Positions 33,449 through 42,465 of a DNA stretch of 64,000 nucleotides are shown one piece after another. The notes under the pieces are model-generated. The model worked only from the letters and a program-made list of their open reading frames with translations. It did not search any database and had not been told where the DNA came from. A program made the position numbers and the translations under genes. The DNA is from Cryptosporangium aurantiacum (GTDB lineage: Bacteria; Actinomycetota; Actinomycetes; Mycobacteriales; Cryptosporangiaceae), in NCBI RefSeq assembly GCF_900143005.1, contig NZ_FRCS01000025.1:1-64000 (forward strand). Direction: 5' to 3'. Every line of letters starts with the position of its first letter. The stretch's first letter is position 1.

Positions 33449-35596
33449 TCAGGGGGCCGGTTCTAGGCGGTAGATCGTGATGTCGGCTCGGCGGTAGTAC
33501 GTCGACCAGCGGGGGGACGCGTCCAGGGCCTTGCGGAGGGCGTCCACTGAGCCGTCGGGCAGGTAGCCGAAGTACTCGGTGTTCTTGCGCATCTGGTCGG
33601 TCACCACCAGGAACGTCTCGGTGCCGCCGTACGATGCCGCCCACGTCTCGATCGCGGGTAGCTGGTCGGCGTCGAGCGTCAGGCGCCGGAAGCTCGGCTC
33701 GTCGACGATCGACGGGTCGACGCTCCGGCCCGGGTTGATCGAGCCGTAACCGGCGGTCAGCCGGGCCGGGAACGCGGCCGCGACCAGCGTCATCGTGGAA
33801 CCGGCAGGCGCCTGCTCCTCCAGGTACTGCGCCGCGCGGACGTCGGCCGGCGGCACCGCGTGCAGCATGAACTGGCCCTGCAACCCCTGGAGACCGGCCA
33901 GCGCGAGCACCGTGAGGATCACGCCCGACGTGAGCCCGCGCCACACCCCGGCGCGGAGCAGCACCCACCACGACGCGGCGAGCAGCGCGCACCACGGCAG
34001 CGAGAACAAGAAAACCCGGTAGATCGCCTCGCCGCCGTAGTTTTGCAGGAGCAACAGCAGGAACGGTGTGAAGCCGAGGACGAGCGGTATGACCACCAGC
34101 CCGAGGCTCCGGCGGCGCCGCCAGCCGACGACCAGCGCGGTGAGCCAGACGAGGAACGCGAGTGCCCGGGCGACGACCGCGGAGAACTTCTGCGGCGTGC
34201 TCCCCCAGCCGCTGGAGTTGCCGGACGCGTTGCTGAACAGGTTGAACCCGTCGAACAAGTGGTACTGGCTGCTCACGCCGCCCATCCGCGGCAGAAAGTA
34301 TCCACCGGCGACGACCGCGAGCACGCCGATCAGCCAGTACGGGCGGATCAACCCCAGCACGGTGAGTACGCCGACGCCGAACAACAGCAGGTACGGCGTC
34401 AGCTGGTGTGCGACGGTGATCGCCGCGAACAGCAGCACGACCGCCAGCAGCAGCGGCCAGCGCGGGCGGTCGCGCACCGTGGGCGCGTCCCGGACCAGCA
34501 GGAGCCGCAGCCGGTTGAGGCGTCCGGCGGCCCTGGAGGCGGGCAGCCCGCGACAGCCGTGCATCAGCAGCGCGAAGAACCCGAGGCTCAGCGCGTACGC
34601 GAACGCCTGCGGTGAGAAGTAGTTCTGGTCGACCCAAAGGCAGGCCGTGAACCCCAGGACGGTGCCGAACAGCACCCGGGTCGAGCGGCTCAGCGTCGAG
34701 ACGACGGCCGCGATCAGGACGACGTCCAGCAGCCCGAAGTACAGCGACGACCAGGCCGCGAACCGGATCGAGGGCACACCCGCCACGGTGGAGAGCTGCG
34801 CGACCGCCGCGAAGAACGCCGGCCACTGCTGGTAGATGTCGTCGGCGTCGAGCACGGCGCCGTGCTGCTGGATGAACTCGACGACGCCGACGTGCTTGTA
34901 CGTCCAGGAGTACTCGGGCACCGGGAGCATCAGCGGCGCGCTGCCCCACATCTGGCACGCGAGAACGCCGACGCCGGCGATCAGCACCGGCAGGCGCTCC
35001 CGGCCGAACAGCTCGACGCCGCAGCCCAGGCAGGTCATCGCGACCGCGGCGACGAACGGTACGCCCAGGCCCCAGGTCAGTCCGTACGGGCCGATCTGGT
35101 CCGGGTCCGCGCGCAGGACGGTGACCAGCCACAGCGCGGCTCCGACGGTCAGCAACGTCGGCGCGAGCGCCCCGGAGCCGATCGGCGGCGGCGCGGTGGT
35201 GTCCGCGGCTGACGGGCCGCCCACCGGCCGGAGCCGCCCGAGCGCGAGCCCCGCGGTGACCACCAGCGTCGCGGCCGTCGCCGCCGATGGATGCCACTGC
35301 TCGGCCCACACCATCAATGCGGCCACCAGCGCGGTCAGCCCGAGGCTGAACGTGATCGCGAGCCCGACCGCCAGAATCCGGTCGGCGATCCGCAGGTACG
35401 ACACGATCGCGGCGCCGGGCGCGGCCGTCATGAACGCCAGCAGCAGGACCAGCCGCACCGGTCCGTGCGGGATCAGCAGTGCGACCGCGCCGACGATCGC
35501 GAGCAGCAACGCCAGCGCCGCGAGCCTGCTGTCGAACGCCCGCGGCCCGGTGTCCGCAGTGCCTCTCGACACCGGCGACAGGAGAGGGGTACCCAC
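33449..35596 (-). CDS. Large polytopic membrane protein of the polysaccharide cluster (GT-C-like)
   Basis: 715 residues with roughly 14 hydrophobic segments and a C-terminal soluble domain (about 590-715). The extracytoplasmic loop after the middle helices (PEYSWTYKHVGVVEFIQQHGAVLDADDIYQQWPAFFAAVAQLS) resembles loops of GT-C glycosyltransferases or O-antigen-polymerase-like proteins. No definite catalytic motif can be assigned. It is the last gene of the leftward cluster, starting 15 nt after the flippase stop, so it is likely the polymerase or a lipid-linked sugar transferase of this pathway. Confidence 0.6.
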   Translation of the reverse strand: MGTPLLSPVSRGTADTGPRAFDSRLAALALLLAIVGAVALLIPHGPVRLVLLLAFMTAAPGAAIVSYLRIADRILAVGLAITFSLGLTALVAALMVWAEQWHPSAATAATLVVTAGLALGRLRPVGGPSAADTTAPPPIGSGALAPTLLTVGAALWLVTVLRADPDQIGPYGLTWGLGVPFVAAVAMTCLGCGVELFGRERLPVLIAGVGVLACQMWGSAPLMLPVPEYSWTYKHVGVVEFIQQHGAVLDADDIYQQWPAFFAAVAQLSTVAGVPSIRFAAWSSLYFGLLDVVLIAAVVSTLSRSTRVLFGTVLGFTACLWVDQNYFSPQAFAYALSLGFFALLMHGCRGLPASRAAGRLNRLRLLLVRDAPTVRDRPRWPLLLAVVLLFAAITVAHQLTPYLLLFGVGVLTVLGLIRPYWLIGVLAVVAGGYFLPRMGGVSSQYHLFDGFNLFSNASGNSSGWGSTPQKFSAVVARALAFLVWLTALVVGWRRRRSLGLVVIPLVLGFTPFLLLLLQNYGGEAIYRVFLFSLPWCALLAASWWVLLRAGVWRGLTSGVILTVLALAGLQGLQGQFMLHAVPPADVRAAQYLEEQAPAGSTMTLVAAAFPARLTAGYGSINPGRSVDPSIVDEPSFRRLTLDADQLPAIETWAASYGGTETFLVVTDQMRKNTEYFGYLPDGSVDALRKALDASPRWSTYYRRADITIYRLEPAP

Positions 35597-35611
35597 CCCG
35601 CCATTCTGTAC

Positions 35612-36895
35612 CTATTGTGGTGAATTACTGGCAACCGTCCTGAACCGCGCCACCAGCGCCGGAAGCAGCACGACCGCACCCAGCGCCTGCGCACCGACGT
35701 ACGCCACCCCGACGCCGGGCAGGCCGAGCCCCGGCAGCAGGGCCACCGTTCCGGCGAGGAACACCCCGGCGGTGACCGCCTGGACGAGCACCGCCGGCCA
35801 GAGCCGGTTCGCCAGCATGGCGAGGCCCGAGTACACGATGACGACCGCGGTGAACGGGAAACTCAGCGCGGCGATCCGCAGCAGGCTCCCACCGCCGTCC
35901 GCGAACGCACCACCCTGGACGAGCAGCAGCGTCGGGCCGAGGGCCACCAGCCCGACCGTGCCCGCAGCGGCGACCACGGCGACCAGCCCGACCGTGCGGC
36001 GCAGGTGGTGCGCTAGACCGTCCGGATCGCGGCCGACCTGCGCGATGAACGACATCATGATGTTCCAGACGAGCGTCTGGAGCGTGATCACGATCAGCCA
36101 CGGCACCGCGAAGTAGGCGTTCGCGATCGACCCCGACAGGTGCAGCACGAGCACCGGCGGTATCAGCGTGACGACGTTCCCGACCAGGTTGTTGACGTAC
36201 TCGGCGGCGACGAAGTTGCCCAGTTGGCCCGCGCCGGGCAGCCGGGACTCACCGTCCGAGCGGGACGGCGCCAGCCGCGCGAAGATCACGAACGTCACCA
36301 CGACCACCGCGATCGCGGCCGGGATGCACCAGGCTGCCGCGATGCCCAACCGCGAACCGGTCGCGACCAGCGCCACCAGCAACACGAGCTTCGCGCCGGA
36401 CGTCGCGACGTGCTTCGTCACCACCGAACCGGCCCGCTGGAACGTCGTGAGCACACCGTCCTGCACGTAGAACAGCGCGTAGACCGCGACCGCGAGCACG
36501 AAGCCCAGCGGGTCCCACGCGCCGAGCCCGAACCCGGAGCCGAGCCCCAGCAGCAGGTACAGCGAGCCGAACAGCACCGACGCGATGAGGATGCCCGCGT
36601 AACCCGACGCCAGGAACGCGGTCGTGCGGCGTCCGGCCTGCGGCAGGAACCGCACGAACACCGACTGCAGGTTGAGCTGCGCGATCCCGGACACGAGCGC
36701 GATCGCGGAGACCGTGGCGTTGCCGTGCCCGACCGCCTCGGTCGGGTACAGGCGCGCGGCGGCGACCCAGAACAACATGTTGAGCGCCGACGCCAGCACG
36801 GTCGAGGACATCAGCGCGGACGCCTGTCGGACGACGGCTGATGTCCTCCATCCGGACGCTGTGCGCGCGGCGGGCCGGGCGGGCGCCAGCGTCAC
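35612..36895 (-). CDS. Wzx-like polysaccharide flippase (MOP superfamily)
   Basis: 427 residues with 12 hydrophobic segments. The opening VVRQASALMSSTVLASALNMLFWVAAARLYPTEAVGHGNATVSAI is typical of Wzx/RfbX flippases, with the transporter fold repeating in the second half (GNFVAAEYVNNLVGNVVTLIPPVLV). It probably moves lipid-linked glycan across the membrane. The GTG start at 36895 overlaps the upstream glycosyltransferase stop (GTGA). The open frame continues upstream on this strand far into the neighbouring glycosyltransferase genes, but that part is a shadow. Confidence 0.82.
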   Translation of the reverse strand: MTLAPARPAARTASGWRTSAVVRQASALMSSTVLASALNMLFWVAAARLYPTEAVGHGNATVSAIALVSGIAQLNLQSVFVRFLPQAGRRTTAFLASGYAGILIASVLFGSLYLLLGLGSGFGLGAWDPLGFVLAVAVYALFYVQDGVLTTFQRAGSVVTKHVATSGAKLVLLVALVATGSRLGIAAAWCIPAAIAVVVVTFVIFARLAPSRSDGESRLPGAGQLGNFVAAEYVNNLVGNVVTLIPPVLVLHLSGSIANAYFAVPWLIVITLQTLVWNIMMSFIAQVGRDPDGLAHHLRRTVGLVAVVAAAGTVGLVALGPTLLLVQGGAFADGGGSLLRIAALSFPFTAVVIVYSGLAMLANRLWPAVLVQAVTAGVFLAGTVALLPGLGLPGVGVAYVGAQALGAVVLLPALVARFRTVASNSPQ

Positions 36896-38295
36896 CGGAG
36901 GCCGACCGCGGTCTTCGGCGCGGCGGTGACCGCACGTCCGCGGAGTGCACGCCGCCCCCGGAGGTATCGCCAGACACCGACGAGCAATCCACGGCGGTTC
37001 GCCGCGAAGAGGCCGGGCGGAAAGTCCTCCCGGACGGTGCTGACCCGGACGCTGTCCTTGCTGGTGAGGTCCCGGAGCGCGCGCGGAACCAGCCGCACCA
37101 GCTCGAGGACGACGCGCGGATCGTGCCGGATCAGCGCGGCGTAGTACGCGGTGAGCCCGGAGCCGTAGCCCGCCATCTGCCTGCGCAGTCCGTCGAGGTC
37201 CGGTCGGTGCACATGGCGAACCAGCGCCGACGGGCGGTACAGCGTCACCGCGCCACCGTGCAGCAGGCGGCTGAACACCAGCGTGTCCTCGCCGCCCTGC
37301 GCCGGAGTGCCCGCACCGAGCGCCTCGTCGAACCCGCCCAGGCGGCGCAGCGCCGCCAGCCGGAACGCCATGTTCGCGCCGACGCCGTAGGCGGGCAGCG
37401 GATACAGCGGGCTCTGCTCGGTCCATGAATTCTTTTCGACCGACTCCTGCCGAGGTCGCTTGACCCACGGCATACGCGGAGGTTGAAAAGAGTTCACAGG
37501 GCCGAACGCGTCCGGCGTGAACCCGCGCCCCTTGCTGTGGCCGCCGAACTGCTCGAACCAGACCTGAGCCTGGGTCCGCAGCTCGGCCGGGACGACCGCG
37601 CCGGACATCGCCGCCGCGGCCGGGTTCTCGACGAACGTGCGGGCGACCTCCCCGACCCAGTGCCGGTCGACCCGGACGTCGTCGTCGGTCCAGGCGACGA
37701 CACGGTCGGCGGGCTCGTGGCTCAGCGCGGCGATCGCGTGGTTGCGCGCCCGGGAGAGGCCGGGGCGTGGCTCGACCGTGTACCGGATCGCCAGCCGGCC
37801 GACGAACTCGTCGACGACGTGGCGAGTGCGGTCGCTGGTCGGCGCGTTGTCGACGACCAGCACGTCGAAGCGGTCGTACTCCTGGTCGACGAGGCTGGCC
37901 AGGCAGGCACGGAGTTCGTCGGGGTGCTCGCGGGTGCAGATCACGACCGTGACCGGCTGCTCGGCCGCGAGCGCGTGGTTCCGGTCGGCGATGAACGGCG
38001 GCACGTGCGCCGGGACGACACCGTGCACCGTGAGCGCGTCGGGTGCCAGCCCGACCTCGGTGAGCCGCCGCCCGATGGCGTCCGCACCGGCAGCGGTGGC
38101 GGTGGCGGCCAGCAGGTCCGCGGGGGTGAGGCCGTCGTCGGGGAGGTCGATCGTGACCATCGCCAGCGGCTCGGTGAACAGCCGGACGATTACCCACGCC
38201 GCGTCGGCCCGGTTCCCGAGGGCGTCCACGGCGGCCACCGACGGCAGCGGCGCGGAGAGCTCGACGTCCAGAACGACGCCGGGGATGCGACCCAT
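36892..38295 (-). CDS. GT2 family glycosyltransferase
   Basis: 467 residues. An N-terminal extension of about 100 residues with its own alpha/beta pattern precedes a GT-A domain beginning PVTVVICTREHPDELRACLASL, with nucleotide-binding VLVVDNAP and the DxD motif in VAWTDDDVRVD. A later acceptor loop (GGEDTLVF) carries the ED motif. It transfers a nucleotide-sugar unit onto the glycan. The N-terminal extension is unusual and has no assignment. ATG 38295 was used; the gene lies between the deacetylase and the flippase. Confidence 0.83.
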   Translation of the reverse strand: MGRIPGVVLDVELSAPLPSVAAVDALGNRADAAWVIVRLFTEPLAMVTIDLPDDGLTPADLLAATATAAGADAIGRRLTEVGLAPDALTVHGVVPAHVPPFIADRNHALAAEQPVTVVICTREHPDELRACLASLVDQEYDRFDVLVVDNAPTSDRTRHVVDEFVGRLAIRYTVEPRPGLSRARNHAIAALSHEPADRVVAWTDDDVRVDRHWVGEVARTFVENPAAAAMSGAVVPAELRTQAQVWFEQFGGHSKGRGFTPDAFGPVNSFQPPRMPWVKRPRQESVEKNSWTEQSPLYPLPAYGVGANMAFRLAALRRLGGFDEALGAGTPAQGGEDTLVFSRLLHGGAVTLYRPSALVRHVHRPDLDGLRRQMAGYGSGLTAYYAALIRHDPRVVLELVRLVPRALRDLTSKDSVRVSTVREDFPPGLFAANRRGLLVGVWRYLRGRRALRGRAVTAAPKTAVGLR

Positions 38296-38304
38296 GGGTG
38301 GCTC

Positions 38305-39117
38305 CTAGGTGAGTGGGTGGCCGAGGTGGACGGCGGCTCGGCGGGCGACGCGCCAGGCCGGCTGGAGGGCGCGCTTGACCACTGGCACGAGACCCGGTTC
38401 GCCGGACGTGACCAGCGCCCGCAGCGCGTTCGGTTCCAGGCCGGGCGTCGGCTGCAGGCGGGGCAGCGCGTACCGGTCGTCGCCGGGGCGGGCCAGCCGC
38501 CGCCCGATCACACACGCGCTCCGGTACCCGGCTTCGGCGACCGCACGGCGCACGGGCCGGCTGGTGTAGCCGTGCGGATAGCAGAACGACTGCACCGGTG
38601 TCTCGAGCCGCCCGGACAGCTCGGCCCGGCTGCGGACCAGCTCGTCCACCAGGACGTCGGTCGGCAGCGTGTCCATCGGGCGGTGTTGCCGGGAGTGGCT
38701 GCCGATCTCGACGCCGGACGCGGCGAGCGCGGTGAGCTGATCCCAGTCCAGGTATCCGTCGGTGCCGACCGTGCCGGTCGGCACGTAGAGCGTCGCCCTG
38801 GCGCCGAACTCGGCCATTACCACGGCGGCGTTCAGGAAGTCGGTGTACCCGTCGTCGAACGTCAACGCGACGATCGGCCGGGTCGGGTCGGTGGCCTTCG
38901 CACCCAGCGCCTCGGTCAGCCCGAGCAGCTCCCACCCGTCGGCGGCGAGCGTCGCGATCTGGGTGCGGAAGTCGTCCACCGGTACCCGTAGCGGGTCGGG
39001 CACGGGGTCCGGGGACGACGGGATGCCGTGGTACATGAGGATCGGCAGCGCGGTCATGGGGAGCCCGGGCCTGGGGAGCGCGGGCCTGGGGAGCGCGGGC
39101 CTGGGGAGCGCGGTCAT
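38305..39117 (-). CDS. Polysaccharide deacetylase (NodB/CE4 family)
   Basis: 270 residues. The CE4 signature is present: motif 1 ALTFDDGYTDF (metal-binding DD), motif 2 SHSRQHRPM (H-x3-H), and later SFCYPHGYTS. It removes acetyl groups from a glycan such as peptidoglycan or a GlcNAc polymer. The start at 39117 overlaps the upstream glycosyltransferase stop (ATGA). The first 20 residues are three copies of a 15-bp repeat encoding ALPRP/LPRPA, followed by a second MTALP where the real homologous sequence (MTALPILMYHG) begins. No signal peptide is visible, which is odd for a deacetylase of exported glycans. Confidence 0.83.
   Translation of the reverse strand: MTALPRPALPRPALPRPGLPMTALPILMYHGIPSSPDPVPDPLRVPVDDFRTQIATLAADGWELLGLTEALGAKATDPTRPIVALTFDDGYTDFLNAAVVMAEFGARATLYVPTGTVGTDGYLDWDQLTALAASGVEIGSHSRQHRPMDTLPTDVLVDELVRSRAELSGRLETPVQSFCYPHGYTSRPVRRAVAEAGYRSACVIGRRLARPGDDRYALPRLQPTPGLEPNALRALVTSGEPGLVPVVKRALQPAWRVARRAAVHLGHPLT
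39067..39111. repeat. Three 15-bp tandem repeats at the start of the deacetylase gene
   Basis: GGGCCTGGGGAGCGC occurs three times in a row (39067-39111), with a partial fourth at 39061-39066. In frame, it lengthens the N-terminus of the deacetylase and separates its coupled ATG from the ancestral MTALP. Confidence 0.9.
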
Positions 39118-40046
39118 CGGGAACGCACCAGCCCGAGCGTGAAGCCCAGCCCGGTGATGGCGACCCCGACCAGCACCATGCCCGCTTTGGCGAGCCCAGC
39201 GGCGTCCCCCTGGCGTAGGTAGGCGCGCATGCCCGCAGGCAGCACCCGGCGCAGGTAGCTGCTCTCCTCGGAGAGCGCCTCAGCGCGATCCGACCGGTTC
39301 CGGGTCAGCGTGGCGAGACCGGCCTTGCCGCGGCCCTCCAGCCAGCAGCGGCGGAGGAAGAATCCGACGCTGGAGCGCTCCGCGGGGACGTGGTGCCGGA
39401 TCACCGCGGCGGGGACGTGCAGCCAGTGCGCACCGGGCGCGGTCCGCGCCATCCGGAGACAGAGTTCGGTGTCCTCGGGCTCGGAGACCTCGCCGACCTT
39501 GCCGAAGTCGGCGCGGAAACCGCCGACCGCGGTGAAGATCTCCCGCCGGACGATCATGCTGGCGGCCCAGACGTTGCGGATCGGGTACGGATCGGGCCCG
39601 GCTGCCGGCAGCGTCGCGCCGATCACCCAGCCGAACTCCCGGGGGAACCAGCGCGGCTCGCTGCGATGCCAGACCGGCAGGATGCGCCCACCGGCGCCGA
39701 CGACACGCTCGGCACCGGGTGCATCGAGGGCATCGACGAGCGCCGCGAGCCAGCCCGCTTCGGCGTAGGTGTCGTCGTCGAGGAACGCCACCAGCCGCGT
39801 GGTCGCCGCCAGTCCGATCGTGTTCCGCGAGCCGGACGCGCCGCGCTGGTACTGGTTCTCCAGCACGGTGATCTCGTCGCCGTAGTGCTTTATCAGGCGC
39901 TCGAAGAGGGCGGGGTTGTGGTCGACGGCGACCACGATCCGGTGCGGATACTCCTGGGCCTGCACCGACGCGATCGTCTCGATCAGCAGGTTCCAGCGCG
40001 CCTCGGAGTAGCAGGCGATGCCGACGGTGACCGGGGTGGCGTCCAT
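39114..40046 (-). CDS. GT2 family glycosyltransferase with C-terminal hydrophobic helix
   Basis: 310 residues. A GT-A domain begins TVGIACYSEARWNLLIETIASV and has the AFLDDDTY DxD motif, then PRWFPREFGWVIGATLP and the acceptor-site SEPEDTELCLR. A hydrophobic stretch (AKAGMVLVGVAITGLGFTLGL, about 285-305) may tether it to the membrane. The ATG at 40046 follows the previous gene's stop by one base; an in-frame GTG at 40058 is possible. Its stop overlaps the deacetylase ATG. Confidence 0.82.
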   Translation of the reverse strand: MDATPVTVGIACYSEARWNLLIETIASVQAQEYPHRIVVAVDHNPALFERLIKHYGDEITVLENQYQRGASGSRNTIGLAATTRLVAFLDDDTYAEAGWLAALVDALDAPGAERVVGAGGRILPVWHRSEPRWFPREFGWVIGATLPAAGPDPYPIRNVWAASMIVRREIFTAVGGFRADFGKVGEVSEPEDTELCLRMARTAPGAHWLHVPAAVIRHHVPAERSSVGFFLRRCWLEGRGKAGLATLTRNRSDRAEALSEESSYLRRVLPAGMRAYLRQGDAAGLAKAGMVLVGVAITGLGFTLGLVRSR

Positions 40047-40047
40047 G

Positions 40048-40884
40048 TCAGGCGGCACCGTTCACGCGGGCGGGGAGGGTGGTCACGACCGGGGCATCGA
40101 CCGCGTGCAGCGGCGGCTGAGCCTTCACCGGAGTGCGGACCGGGAGCTTCCGGCTGAACCGTTCGCGCATGATCGTGACCAGGACCCGCCAGCCGTCGCG
40201 GAACGTGCGGAGGTTGCTCTCGCCGTGCAGCCGGTCGTACTCGAAGCTCGGGACCTCGGCGATGGCCAGGTCCGCGCGGGCGACCCGGATGTTGATCAGC
40301 GTCTCGACCTCGAAGCCGTCGCCCCAGCTGCTCTCGGGCGTGTGCGCGGCGGGGAGGCCGAAGCTCGGGATCGCGTCCTTGCGGAACGCGTTGTAGCCGT
40401 AGCAGAGGTCGGTGTAGCGGGTCAGGAACAGGACGTTCGTGAGCGTGTTCAGGCCCCAGTTGCCGGCGCGGCGCAGCGGGCTGATGTCGTCGCTGCCGCC
40501 GCCGGGGACGAACCGGCTGCCCTTGACGTAGTCCGCGCCGTTGTCGAGTTCGAGGACGAACGCGTCGATCTCGGCCGGGTCCATCGAGCCGTCGGCGTCG
40601 ATCATGACGACGTAGTCACCGGTGGCGGCCTCGAACCCGGCGGCGAGCGCGTTGCCCTTACCGCGGCGGGTCTGGCGGATCACCCGGATGTCGGGACGGA
40701 CCGTGAGGGCTGCCTCGACCGTGCCGTCGACCGAGTTCGCGTCGACGAGGACGATCTCGTCGATGTAGTCGGGCAGCGCGCCCAGAACCGTCGGGATGTT
40801 GCGCGCCTCGTTCATCGTGGGGATGACCACGCTGACCGTGTGCCGGGTCGGACGCCCGGTTAACTTCGCCGCTTCGTGAACCAT
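40048..40884 (-). CDS. GT2 family glycosyltransferase, dolichyl-phosphate-mannose-synthase-like
   Basis: 278 residues. The sequence VSVVIPTMNEARNIPTVLGALP, IVLVDANSVDGTV, GKGNALAAGFEAATGDYVVMIDADGSMDP and GSRFVPGGGSDDISPLRR closely follows DPM1/GtrB-like enzymes that transfer a sugar to polyprenyl phosphate. No C-terminal transmembrane helices are present. It is the first gene of the leftward polysaccharide cluster, with a GGGGAG site before its ATG, so it probably makes the lipid-linked sugar donor. Confidence 0.84.
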   Translation of the reverse strand: MVHEAAKLTGRPTRHTVSVVIPTMNEARNIPTVLGALPDYIDEIVLVDANSVDGTVEAALTVRPDIRVIRQTRRGKGNALAAGFEAATGDYVVMIDADGSMDPAEIDAFVLELDNGADYVKGSRFVPGGGSDDISPLRRAGNWGLNTLTNVLFLTRYTDLCYGYNAFRKDAIPSFGLPAAHTPESSWGDGFEVETLINIRVARADLAIAEVPSFEYDRLHGESNLRTFRDGWRVLVTIMRERFSRKLPVRTPVKAQPPLHAVDAPVVTTLPARVNGAA

Positions 40885-41001
40885 CGCCGTGCTCCCCTGC
40901 TCGTGGGTTCGTCACAAGGGAAGAGCACGGAGAGTCACGCCCTGATTCGGCAGAAACCTGTGAATGCTCTCAGAGTGGCGGCTCGGAGAGACACTGGGGT
41001 C

Positions 41002-41430
41002 ATGCCCCTCATTCGGCTGATACTGAACGTTCTCTGGCTGGTCCTCGCCGGCTTCTGGCTGGCAGTGGGCTATGTCGTCGCCGGACTGATCTGCTTCGTG
41101 CTGATCGTGACGATCCCGTTCGGGGTCGCGTCGTTCCGGATTGCCGGCTACGTCCTCTGGCCGTTCGGCCGGGAGATGGTCCGCAAGCCCGGAGCAGGCG
41201 CGGGCGCCGCATTACTCAACGTGATCTGGTTTCTGATCGCCGGATGGTGGCTGGCGCTCGGCCACCTCGTCACCGCGGCGGCGCTGGCGGTGACGATCCT
41301 CGGGCTGCCGCTGGCGTGGGCGAACCTGAAGCTGATCCCGATCTCGCTGGTGCCGTTCGGCCGCGAGGTGGTCGACAGCGACCGGATCGTGGTGGCACCG
41401 GTGTACCGGACACCTGCCCGGCGGGACTGA
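41002..41430 (+). CDS. YccF domain membrane protein
   Basis: 142 residues formed of two homologous halves. Each half has a hydrophobic helix pair and the signature ending in P(F/W)GR: VTIPFGVASFRIAGYVLWPFGREMV and ILGLPLAWANLKLIPISLVPFGREVV. This is the YccF family, of unknown function. The gene starts 117 nt from the divergent glycosyltransferase start; the ATG has only a GGGG motif upstream. The LysR gene follows 16 nt downstream and may be cotranscribed. Confidence 0.87.
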   Translation: MPLIRLILNVLWLVLAGFWLAVGYVVAGLICFVLIVTIPFGVASFRIAGYVLWPFGREMVRKPGAGAGAALLNVIWFLIAGWWLALGHLVTAAALAVTILGLPLAWANLKLIPISLVPFGREVVDSDRIVVAPVYRTPARRD

Positions 41431-41446
41431 CTCATAGGCTCTGGTT

Positions 41447-42373
41447 ATGCCTCTTGCGCCGCTCTTCGCCGACCTCGGCAGCTTCGACCTGCTGCTCTCG
41501 GTCGCCCGCCTGGGCAGCGTCGGGCAGGCGGCACGCGCGCACGGCGTCTCGCAGCCCGCCGCGAGCGCGCGCCTGCGCCAGCTGGAGCGGCGCCTCGGGA
41601 TCGCCCTGCTCAACCGGACACCCCGAGGTTCGACGCTCACCACCGAGGGTGCGCTGGTCGCGGACTGGGCGCGCACCGCGATCGAAGCCGCCGAAGCGCT
41701 CGCGGCAGGCGTCAGCGCGCTCCGTACCGTCCACGACAGCACGCTGCGGGTCGCCGCGAGCCAGACCGTCGCCGAGTACCTGCTGCCCGGTTGGCTCGTC
41801 GCGGTGCGCGCCTCGCACCCGGCGCTCAGCGTCACGCTGGACGCGGTGAACTCCGCAGACGTCGCCCGCCGGGTGCTGGCCGGCGAAGTGGACCTGGGGT
41901 TCGTCGAGGGCCCTGACCTGCCCGCCGGGCTGCATGCCGAGCCGGTGCGCGACGACCGGCTGACGGTCGTCGTCGCGCCGGGGCACCCCTGGACGCGGCG
42001 GCGGCGACGCGGGATCACCGCCGCCGAACTGGCCGCCACCTCGCTGGTGTCCCGGGAGTCGAGCTCCGGAACTCGCCGGGCGCTGGAGAGCGCGTTGCAC
42101 GCCGCAGGGGTTGCGACGATCGCACCACCGTTGCTCGAGCTGTCTTCGACCACCGCGATCAAGCACGCGGTGGCGGCAGGCAGCGGACCGGCGGTGCTCA
42201 GCTCGCTGGCGATCGTCGGGGAGCTCAGCTCCGGCGCGCTGATCGAGATCCCGGTGAAGACCGCTCCGGGCGCACCACCGCTGGAGATGGAACGCAGCCT
42301 GCGTGCGGTGTGGCCGACCGGCCAGCCGCTCTCGGGGCCCGCCCGCGACCTGTACGCGATCGCGCGGAAGTGA
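41447..42373 (+). CDS. LysR-family transcriptional regulator
   Basis: 308 residues. The N-terminal winged helix (about 8-66) shows SVARLGSVGQAARAHGVSQPAASARLRQLERRLGIALLNRTPRGSTLTTEG, a classical LysR helix-turn-helix. The effector-binding domain (about 90-300) contains LRVAASQTVAEYLLPGWL and DLGFVEGPD, resembling CysB/CbbR-type periplasmic folds. LysR proteins usually sit divergent from their target; here neither neighbour is clearly metabolic, so the target is unknown. It may autoregulate the YccF-LysR pair. Confidence 0.88.
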   Translation: MPLAPLFADLGSFDLLLSVARLGSVGQAARAHGVSQPAASARLRQLERRLGIALLNRTPRGSTLTTEGALVADWARTAIEAAEALAAGVSALRTVHDSTLRVAASQTVAEYLLPGWLVAVRASHPALSVTLDAVNSADVARRVLAGEVDLGFVEGPDLPAGLHAEPVRDDRLTVVVAPGHPWTRRRRRGITAAELAATSLVSRESSSGTRRALESALHAAGVATIAPPLLELSSTTAIKHAVAAGSGPAVLSSLAIVGELSSGALIEIPVKTAPGAPPLEMERSLRAVWPTGQPLSGPARDLYAIARK

Positions 42374-42465
42374 TTTTGAGAGTTCTCTGATTGCCGCGTC
42401 AGGCGGTTGCCGGGCCGGGGTCGGAACGACAAGAATGTAAGCCGCGTGTCTTTGGCAGGTGCACG

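Noticed and set aside
36896-38935. Upstream extension of the flippase frame to about 1100 codons
   Set aside because: The extension overlaps two glycosyltransferase-cluster genes antiparallel in frame content and lacks flippase homology; GTG 36895 overlaps the upstream stop.
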